Assembly (NCBI GenBank): GCA_965213855.1
Contig: CBDCAA010000007.1
Span: 496,001-560,000, forward strand
Source of the DNA: JBBROS01 sp965213855
Lineage (GTDB): Bacteria; Pseudomonadota; Alphaproteobacteria; Acetobacterales; Acetobacteraceae
Length of the DNA: 64,000 bases
Direction of reading: 5' to 3'
The notes under the pieces were generated by a model that was given only the letters and a program-made list of their open reading frames with translations, did not search any database and was not told where the DNA came from. This document shows positions 58,299 through 64,000 of this stretch, piece by piece. The position numbers and the translations under genes are program-made. Within the stretch, counting starts at the first letter, position 1, and each line of letters starts with the position of its first letter.

Positions 58299-59584
58299 GC
58301 CGCGCACCCCCGCCATCGCCGGCACGCATAGCCGGTTCGCTGGCGGGTGCGGGCATTGTGTGGCATCCTGCAACAATGCTCTATGCCCTGCACGACGTCG
58401 CGACCGCTGCCATGATGCCTGCCCGGTTTTGGGCACACCAGGCGAGCACGCTGATGCGAGGGCACGTTGGGCCGGACTACCTCACGTGGCCGGCGCGTGC
58501 TGCGGTGGCGTGGGCCGATGTCGCGGATGACGTCTTGCGGCCGCGCGGCAAGCCGGAGTGGGACATCAAGGTGACCCGCGGCGGGCAGCAGGCCGTGCAG
58601 GATGAGCTTGTGCTGGACCTGCCATTCGTGCGGCTGATGCGGTTCGTGACCACCGGCGCCGCTGGCCGGCGGGTGCTGCTGGTGGCGCCGATGAGCGGGC
58701 ATCACGCGACGCTGCTGCGCGGCACCGTGCAGGACATGATCGACACCGGCCTCGAGGTGTTCGTGACCGACTGGAAGGACGCCCGCATCGTCCCGCTGCT
58801 GCACGGTGACTTCGACCTGGGCAGCTATATCGAGACGATCGTCGGCTTCCTCCAGCATCTGGGGCCGGATACGCATGTCGTCGCAGTGTGCCAGCCTGCG
58901 CCGGCCGTGGTGGCTGCCGTGTCGCTGATGGCGGCGCGAAACGATCCGGCGCAGCCGCGCAGCATGACGTTGATGGGCGGGCCGGTCGACACGCGCGCCG
59001 CGCCGACCGTGGTGACGAAACTCGCGGCCGATAATCCCATCGAGTGGTTCGAGCGGCATGTGGTCGCAACCGTGCCGGCGTGGCACCCGGGGGCGTTCCG
59101 CCGGGTCTACCCGGGGTTCCTGCAGCTTGCGGCATTCATTTCCATGAACCCGGACCGCCACATGGAGGCGCATAAGCGCATGTTCGCGCATCTCGTGCGC
59201 GGCGACGATGAGAGTGCCGCGGCGCATCGCCGGTTCTACAACGAATACCTGTCGGTCATGGACGTGCCCGCGAGCTACTATCTCGAGACGGTCAAGACAT
59301 TCTTCCAGAAGCACGACCTGCCACGTGGCACCATGACGGTGCGCGGCGAACCGGCCGTGCCGTCGGCGATCGAACATACGGCGCTGATGACGGTCGAGGG
59401 CGAGCTGGACGATATTTCGGCGCCTGGCCAGACGATCGCGGCCCAAACGATGTGCAGCGCGATCCCGGCCGAGAAGCGGTTGCAATACTTGCAACCGGGG
59501 GTCGGGCATTACGGGATCTTCAACGGCCGCAAGTGGCGCAGCGACATCCTGCCGCGGATCAAGGGTTTCATCGAAGCAAATTAG
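58295..59584 (+). CDS. phaZ: Intracellular polyhydroxyalkanoate depolymerase (PhaZ)
   Basis: Alpha/beta hydrolase of up to 429 aa that degrades stored PHA granules. The nucleophile is a cysteine in VCQPAP near residue 200, as in PhaZ-type intracellular depolymerases. Conserved surroundings are VLLVAPMSGHHATLLRGTVQ, VFVTDWKDAR and YLSVMDVPASYYLETV. The His motif QPGVGHYGIFNGRKWR is close to the C-terminus. ATG 58295 overlaps the hydratase stop. ATG 58376 (MLYALHDVATAAMMP) matches the usual family N-terminus better and would give 402 aa. It is the last gene of the hydA-maoC-phaZ run and faces the ATP-grasp cassette. Confidence 0.92.
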   Translation: MSRAPPPSPARIAGSLAGAGIVWHPATMLYALHDVATAAMMPARFWAHQASTLMRGHVGPDYLTWPARAAVAWADVADDVLRPRGKPEWDIKVTRGGQQAVQDELVLDLPFVRLMRFVTTGAAGRRVLLVAPMSGHHATLLRGTVQDMIDTGLEVFVTDWKDARIVPLLHGDFDLGSYIETIVGFLQHLGPDTHVVAVCQPAPAVVAAVSLMAARNDPAQPRSMTLMGGPVDTRAAPTVVTKLAADNPIEWFERHVVATVPAWHPGAFRRVYPGFLQLAAFISMNPDRHMEAHKRMFAHLVRGDDESAAAHRRFYNEYLSVMDVPASYYLETVKTFFQKHDLPRGTMTVRGEPAVPSAIEHTALMTVEGELDDISAPGQTIAAQTMCSAIPAEKRLQYLQPGVGHYGIFNGRKWRSDILPRIKGFIEAN

Positions 59585-59608
59585 GCGTCCGCGCCTGGAA
59601 ACCGCTCC

Positions 59609-60532
59609 TCAGCCGTCTCCGGCAAGGATGCGGGCAACCGAGGCTGCTATAGGCTGACCGGTGTTGGCCTGGTAGTACGAGAAGGCGGGAGATGGATTGA
59701 CCTCGAAGCAGACGTGCTCGCCAGCGGGCGTCTGTCGCAGGTCGATCCCGGAGAATGCCAGGCCAAGCGCCTTCGTGAGGTCGACGCATCGCTCGGCAAG
59801 CTCGTCTGGGATCGTCGTCGCGACCAGCTCCGCCTGGCCACCTTGCCGCGTTGCGTAGCGGTAGTCGACGCGGTCGCTCAGAATCTTCGTCGCGTGTACC
59901 TCCCGGCCTATGACGTGGACCCGGATATCGGTGCCGGCGACGAGCGCCTGGAACTGCACCGGGCACCAGCCGATGTCGTCCAGCCGTCCAAGATCGTCAT
60001 CGTCGAATGCCTTCACGATCGAACGGACGCTACTCATCGACTTGTAGATGATCGCGCCGTGCCGGCTTTGGAAGTCGCGGACCGCCGCCGGGTCGTTGGT
60101 GATCAACGTTTCGGGGATGGCGAAGCCCATCGCTTGGATGAGTTGCGCCTGATACGGCTTGGATCCATTCGAGGCTTGCGGCTCGGCCCGGTTGACGATG
60201 CGGCCTGGGGCCACTTCCAACCATCGGGTCAGTGACTCGTGAAATCCGCGGGCGTGCCGGCGAGGTGGTGACGTGTCCGGTTGGCCATCGAGCTCAGGAA
60301 GGAAGCGGTCGTCCATCAGCCGGACGTAGACGGCTTCGATCTCGCTCAGCCGGTATGTCGCGCAGCCCAGATTGAGCATGCCGTCGACCCGGCCGGCGTC
60401 GATCGTCCACTCGATCCCATAGCTCGCGACGAGCCGCTGATTGAGCACGAGAACCGGAGCGTCGATCGCTTGGAGCGCCTCGGCAACCATCGTCAGCGGG
60501 CCTTCGCTCGGGATGCCACACAGCAGGATCAT
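59609..60532 (-). CDS. RimK/MvdD-like ATP-grasp ligase (possible graspetide ligase)
   Basis: A 307-aa ATP-grasp enzyme, which would activate a carboxylate as acyl-phosphate and join it to an amine or hydroxyl. VNRAEPQASNGSKPYQ, then GFAIPETLITND near residue 140, matches the MvdD-type N-terminal grasp region. IIYKSMSS carries the ATP-binding lysine, GTDIRVHVIGREVHATKI is the central motif, and the C-terminal GIDLRQTP and CFEVNPSPAFSYY hold the metal-binding Glu and Asn. It overlaps the degenerate ATP-grasp-like gene by 4 nt and is third in a cassette headed by a Lys/Glu repeat protein. That arrangement suggests a ribosomal peptide ligase; the substrate is inferred. An upstream in-frame extension is a shadow of the previous gene. 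Confidence 0.85.
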   Translation of the reverse strand: MILLCGIPSEGPLTMVAEALQAIDAPVLVLNQRLVASYGIEWTIDAGRVDGMLNLGCATYRLSEIEAVYVRLMDDRFLPELDGQPDTSPPRRHARGFHESLTRWLEVAPGRIVNRAEPQASNGSKPYQAQLIQAMGFAIPETLITNDPAAVRDFQSRHGAIIYKSMSSVRSIVKAFDDDDLGRLDDIGWCPVQFQALVAGTDIRVHVIGREVHATKILSDRVDYRYATRQGGQAELVATTIPDELAERCVDLTKALGLAFSGIDLRQTPAGEHVCFEVNPSPAFSYYQANTGQPIAASVARILAGDG

Positions 60533-61287
60533 GCGGCGTCGCCCACCAAACTCTCTGCCAGGACCGTGAAGGAGCAGGCGAGTGCCTCGATCAGCGCGTT
60601 GCCACCAAGGGTCAGGTCGGGCATGGCGGACGCTCCGGCAAACTCCCACCCGCGGTCGCCGGTTGCGAAATCGACGCCTATCAGGGCCGAACCCGAACGC
60701 CGCGCGAGTTCCCGACAGGGCGCAACCAGCGCTCCCGGCAGCCCCGGCGCGACGACCCGATCTCCTATGATGAAGGCTGTCAACGGCGGGGCGGTCACCG
60801 CGGCACCGGCGATCTCGGGTGCGTCCCCGTGCGAACTCCGGTAGGCGCGAACGGGCAGGCCGGCCTGCCCCGCAAGCAGCGCCCAGCGTGACGGGTGACG
60901 CCAAGCGCCGCAAAGCCCTGCAGGCGACGGCCGATTGATCACGACGCCGGGCATGGCATGGAGCCAGCTCAGATAAAGCGCATACATCTCTTGCAAGCCG
61001 TAGTCGCGATCGGGGCCGCCAATCCGGCCGACCCACGCGGACGGAAGAAAGGCGAGCCGGTTGAGGATGGGGACCGGCGCTCCTCCGCCGATCCTGCGGC
61101 CGTCCGCCAGACGGATCGACACGGACGCGCCTTCCCGTCCGACCCGATGCTCCCATCGTGCTGCTGCCGCGAGCGCCGCGCCGGTAACGACGTCTGTTTG
61201 CCACCCAAGTCGCCCCAGCCGTTCCGCGGCCCAGAAGGCCGGTCGGTCATACTCTTCGCATATGACAAGGATCGAGCGGTCCCGCAC
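60529..61287 (-). CDS. ATP-grasp-like partner protein lacking the central nucleotide-binding region
   Basis: A 252-aa protein from GTG 61287. The N-terminus (ILVICEEYDRPAFWAAERLG) and VINRPSPAGL, then the segment from RHPSRWALLAGQAGLPVRAYRSS, read like the pre-ATP-grasp part of the neighbouring ligase family. The end (LIGVDFATGDRGWEFAGASAMPDLTLGG) reads like its C-terminal metal-binding strand. Between them I see no ATP-binding lysine strand, and the E-x-N motif is replaced by GASAMPD. It is therefore likely an inactive paralogue or recognition subunit. It starts 7 nt after the repeat-protein stop and overlaps the ligase gene by 4 nt. No function is established. Confidence 0.65.
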   Translation of the reverse strand: MRDRSILVICEEYDRPAFWAAERLGRLGWQTDVVTGAALAAAARWEHRVGREGASVSIRLADGRRIGGGAPVPILNRLAFLPSAWVGRIGGPDRDYGLQEMYALYLSWLHAMPGVVINRPSPAGLCGAWRHPSRWALLAGQAGLPVRAYRSSHGDAPEIAGAAVTAPPLTAFIIGDRVVAPGLPGALVAPCRELARRSGSALIGVDFATGDRGWEFAGASAMPDLTLGGNALIEALACSFTVLAESLVGDAA

Positions 61288-61294
61288 GGCCCAC

Positions 61295-61849
61295 CTAGGT
61301 CGGCTTCTTCGCCGCGCGGTCGGCTTCTCCGGTCAGCGCGCCCTGGCTCAAGTCGGGTCGCTGCCCAGTCGTGATGAAGTGCTGCATAACGGCAACGCTC
61401 TGCTCGAGGGCGGACAAGCGCTGCTCGATCGGATCACCCGCCTGTCCCGGACCTTCTGCGACCTCCTTGCCGTCTTTCTCTTTCCCAGCTTGCTTTATGT
61501 TCTCAACGATCAACTTCTCTAACGACTCGACCTTGAAATCTTTGTGTTCCTTCGACTCATGCTTGGTATCTTTGTGCTCCTTTGATTCGAGTTTTGTGTC
61601 CTTGTGTTCTTTCGCTTCGTTCTTTTCTGCTTTCTCGATCTTTGCGTCTTTATGCTCTTTAGTCTCATTTTTCTCCAGTTTTTCGGATTTGAGTTCTTTG
61701 CTCTCGTTCTTCTCAACCTTCTCTAATTTATGCTCCTTCAGCTCGACTTTGAACTTCTCAATGAAGTTCTTCTCGAGGGACTGCTTCTCCGGCGGCTTCG
61801 GGATCGCCTGCTGCTTGGGTGCGGGCTTGTTGCTGTTGTCGTCCGACAT
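61295..61849 (-). CDS. Lys/Glu/His tandem-repeat protein, candidate substrate of the ATP-grasp enzymes
   Basis: A 184-aa hydrophilic protein with no signal or membrane helix. Residues 38-109 are tandem units based on KEHKD: two 13-residue units (KEHKLEKVEKNES-like), one of 16, and three of 10 residues (KEHKDTKLES, KEHKDTKHES, KEHKDFKVES). A Gly-rich joint (EGPGQAGDP) leads to a C-terminal helix IEQRLSALEQSVAVMQHFI, then TTGQRPDLSQGALTGEAD. The DNA is markedly AT-richer than its surroundings, and lysine codons include many AAA. Lys, Glu, Asp, Ser and Thr spaced in repeats are what ATP-grasp macrocyclases join, but modification is inferred. I do not recognise a named family. Confidence 0.8.
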   Translation of the reverse strand: MSDDNSNKPAPKQQAIPKPPEKQSLEKNFIEKFKVELKEHKLEKVEKNESKELKSEKLEKNETKEHKDAKIEKAEKNEAKEHKDTKLESKEHKDTKHESKEHKDFKVESLEKLIVENIKQAGKEKDGKEVAEGPGQAGDPIEQRLSALEQSVAVMQHFITTGQRPDLSQGALTGEADRAAKKPT

Positions 61850-61924
61850 GTTGCTCCCCCCGATCTGTTCGCCGCAGCCGTTGCTCTGCGAAATGCGCCA
61901 CCCGGTCGCGCGGACAGCGACACT

Positions 61925-61952
61925 TTCATACCACTACCATAACGAAAAGCAA
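61925..61952 (-). promoter_or_regulatory. Possible sigma-70 promoter of the repeat-protein operon
   Basis: On the minus strand TTGCTT (61952-61947) and TATGAA (61930-61925) are separated by 16 nt, with TGG before the -10 box. The region is AT-richer than the average. It is about 75 nt upstream of the repeat-protein ATG. The match is partial and the call is tentative. Confidence 0.35.
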
Positions 61953-62026
61953 GTGCAACGATTAGGCGAGTTTGCAGCTTGAGCCATGATTGCAGCCAGG
62001 GCGAGCCAGCGAGCGAGCTAGCCCGG

Positions 62027-62926
62027 CTAGCCCCTAGGGTGTGTCCGGCGCCAGACGTGCATGAGGGCGGTCTGGTCGACGCTGGTGTAGCGCTGGGTGG
62101 TCGACAAGCTGGCGTGGCCGAGCAGTTCCTGGATGGAGCGGAGGTCGGCTCCGCCGGCCAGGAGATGGGTTGCGAAGCTGTGGCGGAGCGCGTGCGGCGT
62201 CGCGTGGGTCGGCAGCCCGGCGCCCTCGCGGTAGCGCTGTATCGTGCGCTGGGCGACGGCGGGGTGGAGGCGGGCTCCCTTCTCACCGATGAAGAGCGGC
62301 GATCCCGGCGAGGCAGCCGGGTGCAGCGCAAGCCAGTCCCGCAGCACGGCATGAACGGCCGGTAAGAGCGGCACGAGGCGTTGCTTGCCGCCCTTCCCCA
62401 TGACGCGCAGCGGACCCGTCCCGGGGACGCTCCGCACATCGAGCGCCAGGGCCTCGCCGATGCGCAGGCCGGCGCCGTAGAGAAGGGTGAACAACGCGGC
62501 GTCGCGGGCCTGCCAAACGGCGTCATCGGACTGCGTCGCGTCTGCGGCAACGGCCTGCGCCTGCTCGGGCGACAGCGCGCGGGGTATGGGCTTGGCGGCT
62601 CGGGGCGTGCCCAGAAGCGTCGGCGCCGGGTTGAGCACGCCGTGGTGGCGGGCGAGCCAGCGGAACAGGCTGCGGACGGCGGAGAGATGCCGGGCGCGGC
62701 TGGCGTTAGCGAGGCCGTTCGCGGCGGCGTGGGCGAGCCAGGCGCGCAGGTCGCCCTGGGTCAGCCGCCCAAGCGCGTCCACGTCGGGCTCGGCACCGAG
62801 ATGATTCGTGAGGAAATCCAGGAACTCGGCAAGGTCGGCGCGGTAGGCGTCGACGGTTTTGGTGGCGGCGCGGCGCTCGCGGGCGAGCCAGTCGAGGAAG
62901 CCGGCGACGGCCTCGGCCCCGGTCAC
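62027..62926 (-). CDS. xerC: Site-specific tyrosine recombinase XerC
   Basis: Resolves chromosome dimers at dif together with XerD, 299 aa from GTG 62926. The N-terminal SAM-like domain (about 1-95) precedes the catalytic domain. Active-site residues are Arg in YGAGLRIGEALAL, Lys in VMGKGGKQRLVP, the H-x-x-R pair in PHALRHSFATHLL, His in ELLGHASLSTTQ and the nucleophile Tyr in QRYTSVDQ. The start overlaps the DUF484 stop as GTGA. The order priA / DUF484-xerC is the usual alphaproteobacterial one, which supports a chromosomal housekeeping XerC, not a phage integrase. Confidence 0.94.
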   Translation of the reverse strand: MTGAEAVAGFLDWLARERRAATKTVDAYRADLAEFLDFLTNHLGAEPDVDALGRLTQGDLRAWLAHAAANGLANASRARHLSAVRSLFRWLARHHGVLNPAPTLLGTPRAAKPIPRALSPEQAQAVAADATQSDDAVWQARDAALFTLLYGAGLRIGEALALDVRSVPGTGPLRVMGKGGKQRLVPLLPAVHAVLRDWLALHPAASPGSPLFIGEKGARLHPAVAQRTIQRYREGAGLPTHATPHALRHSFATHLLAGGADLRSIQELLGHASLSTTQRYTSVDQTALMHVWRRTHPRG

Positions 62927-63594
62927 GCCGGCCGGCCGTCCAGCGCGGCGCCGACCGCCCTGCCGAGAAAGGCGAGCGTGTCGGTGCCGGCCCCATCGAG
63001 GCTGCCCGGGTCGCGGCAGGCAATCGCAAGTAGGGCCGGGCCGGAACGCAGCGGGACGCGGATCAGCGCCTCCTCGGTCGCAAGCGCCACCGCCTCGCCG
63101 TGCAGCATGGCGTCGGGGGCGGCGGTGCGGACCAGGGCGGCGCGCTGGCCGAGGGTGGCGAGGATGGTGCCGCGGGGAACCGCGGCGGCACCCTCGGGCG
63201 GCGCCAGGCCTTCCATGCAAATGCGGGCGGCGTCGACGCGCAGCAATCCCGCGAGTTCGTGGGTGGCGAGCCAGGCCGGGTCCGGGGCGCGCATGAGGGC
63301 GAGCACCGCCTCTTGGACACGGCGGGCGAAGGCCTCGGCGGCGCGGCGGGCTGCCGCCGCTTCGGTCGCGGCCTGGGCGCCGGCCCGCTCGGCCGTGGCT
63401 GCGCGGGTGCGGGCCTGGTCGAGCATGGCGGCCATATGGTCGGCCAGCGTGGCCCCGTGGATGCGGCGCGGGGGATCGAGCTCGCTATAGAGGTCAGGGT
63501 TTCGGGCAAGGAAGTCGGGATGGGCGCGAAGCCAGCGCAGCACGGCGCCCGCTTCGGTCGCTGCCGCGGCACCGCGTTCATGGTCCTGTTGCAA
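62923..63594 (-). CDS. DUF484 family protein
   Basis: A 223-aa DUF484 protein. Residues about 15-95 are helical (VLRWLRAHPDFLARNPDLYSEL is the family opening), followed by a GAF-like section with GTILATLGQRAALVR and EALIRVPLRSGPALLAIACRDPG. The family is related to GAF domains but has no assigned ligand. The only visible start is TTG 63594; no ATG or GTG lies in frame just upstream. It overlaps xerC by 4 nt (GTGA) and is divergent from priA with 28 bp between starts. Confidence 0.85.
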   Translation of the reverse strand: MQQDHERGAAAATEAGAVLRWLRAHPDFLARNPDLYSELDPPRRIHGATLADHMAAMLDQARTRAATAERAGAQAATEAAAARRAAEAFARRVQEAVLALMRAPDPAWLATHELAGLLRVDAARICMEGLAPPEGAAAVPRGTILATLGQRAALVRTAAPDAMLHGEAVALATEEALIRVPLRSGPALLAIACRDPGSLDGAGTDTLAFLGRAVGAALDGRPA

Positions 63595-63622
63595 TCGGGC
63601 GCGGTCAGGGTCATCCAGGCTT

Positions 63623-64000
63623 ATGGTCGGTCTCCATTCAGGGCGGTCGCGTCGAAGCGGTGCCAGCGCGCCGGCCGACCCTGGGTTCCCGACGTTAGCG
63701 GCTGGGACGCCTGGCCGGAAGCGGGTTGCGGTGCTGCTGCCGCGACCGTTCCGCGGGCCGTTCGACTACGCAGTGCCGCGGGGCGAGGACCCGCAGCCCG
63801 GGCAAGTCGTCTTGGTGCCGCTGAACCGTCGGGAGGAGGTGGGCGTCGTCTGGGACGGGCAAGGCGAGGGCGCCGTCGTCGGCGACAACCGGCTGAAGGA
63901 GATCACGGCGGTATTGGACACGCCGCCTCTGCCGGCCGCCCTGCGGCGTTTCGTCGATTGGGTTGCGGCCTACACCCTGGCCTTTCCCGGCGACGTGCTG
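63623..64000 (+). CDS. priA: Primosomal protein N' (PriA helicase), 3' end outside window
   Basis: Helicase that restarts stalled replication forks. The first 126 codons are visible, from ATG 63623. After a variable, basic 32-residue N-terminus the PriA DNA-binding domain is clear: RVAVLLPRPFRGPFDYAVP, then GQVVLVPLNRREEVGVVWD, and NRLKEITAVLDTPPLPAALRRFVDWVAAYTL. The Walker motifs and zinc-binding cysteines lie beyond the edge. It is divergent from DUF484-xerC, the conserved arrangement in this group. Confidence 0.9.
   Translation, partial: MVGLHSGRSRRSGASAPADPGFPTLAAGTPGRKRVAVLLPRPFRGPFDYAVPRGEDPQPGQVVLVPLNRREEVGVVWDGQGEGAVVGDNRLKEITAVLDTPPLPAALRRFVDWVAAYTLAFPGDVL

Noticed and set aside
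61519..61760. Direct repeats considered as a CRISPR array or minisatellite of non-coding type
   Set aside because: The periods are in multiples of three, the units are contiguous without unique spacers of constant length, and the frame is open throughout.
61371..61982. Plus-strand open frame opposite the Lys/Glu repeat gene, rich in Phe, Ser and Leu
   Set aside because: The Phe/Ser/Leu repeats are the antisense of Lys/Glu codons. The minus-strand reading has a start, an operon context and a non-repetitive ordered tail.
62027..62926. Phage or integron integrase next to the ATP-grasp cassette
   Set aside because: The recombinase is in the conserved priA / DUF484-xerC arrangement and overlaps DUF484, so it is the housekeeping XerC and does not show that the cassette is mobile.
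1..64000. Insertion sequences, prophage, tRNA or rRNA genes
   Set aside because: No transposase-like protein, terminal inverted repeat pair, phage structural gene or RNA gene fold could be recognised by eye.

Overview
The window is high-GC DNA, densely coding on both strands, with no rRNA or tRNA gene that I can recognise. Several features point to an alphaproteobacterium, most likely of the Rhodospirillales/Acetobacteraceae type: paired b and b' ATP-synthase subunits next to a split-off F0 operon, the flagellar regulators FlbT and FlaF beside a flagellin, a dciA-dsbA-smc run divergent from mutY, a DUF2125 protein near plsC-ydcF-ftsX-ftsE, and xerC-DUF484 divergent from priA. The family-level assignment is inferred from gene order and was not tested by phylogeny.

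Layout. 1-7 kb: mutM (cut by the edge), ubiE-coaBC, an HU protein, then a co-directional set of glutathione-dependent formaldehyde dehydrogenase, an SDR, a class III CoA-transferase and a Nei-type glycosylase. 7-12.4 kb (minus strand): chorismate mutase-like protein, hisC, tyrC, a DUF1684 protein and a large membrane protein. 12.5-14.3 kb: metX-metW. 14.5-19 kb: a tripartite efflux operon (HlyD/EmrA-like, EmrB-like, TolC/NodT-like). 19-20.7 kb: a 2-hydroxyacid dehydrogenase and an unknown membrane protein. 20.9-29.5 kb: a partial aryl-polyene-like lipid/pigment cassette (MMPL exporter, ketosynthase, chain-length-factor-like protein, atypical hot-dog protein, halogenase-like flavoprotein), followed by an Hsp70-like ATPase and an orphan GAF histidine kinase. 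29.6-38.5 kb (minus strand): dciA, a DsbA-family protein, smc, the F0 genes atpI-B-E-F'-F, and a peptide-binding protein.

38.5-41.4 kb: mutY, then flagellin-flbT-flaF. 41.5-44 kb: a cyanide-insensitive-type bd oxidase with a tiny third gene. 44.1-49.2 kb: cell-envelope genes ftsE-ftsX-ydcF-plsC, a DUF2125 protein and a divergent zinc-ribbon protein. 49.3-52.6 kb: a YdeP/FdhF-family molybdoenzyme with its sulfurtransferase FdhD. 52.7-54.7 kb: a pilin-like peptide, a lipoprotein and an ExeA-like protein that has lost its P-loop. 54.8-59.6 kb: a zinc peptidase, divergent from a hydantoinase / MaoC hydratase / PHA depolymerase operon. 61.8-59.6 kb: a three-gene minus-strand cassette. 62-64 kb: xerC, DUF484 and the start of priA.

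The most unusual region is the 59.6-61.9 kb cassette. A low-GC gene encodes a Lys/Glu/His-rich tandem-repeat protein. Seven bases downstream is a protein that looks like an ATP-grasp fold without its central nucleotide-binding part, and overlapping that gene is a complete RimK/MvdD-like ATP-grasp ligase. The layout is what one would expect of a ribosomal peptide modified by an ATP-grasp ligase (graspetide-like), but the substrate and product are inferred. Other points of interest are a hairpin between atpE and atpF' that could set subunit stoichiometry, a palindromic repeat translated as the start of the SDR gene, an inverted repeat separating ftsE from ftsX, and 15-bp tandem repeats inside three coding genes.
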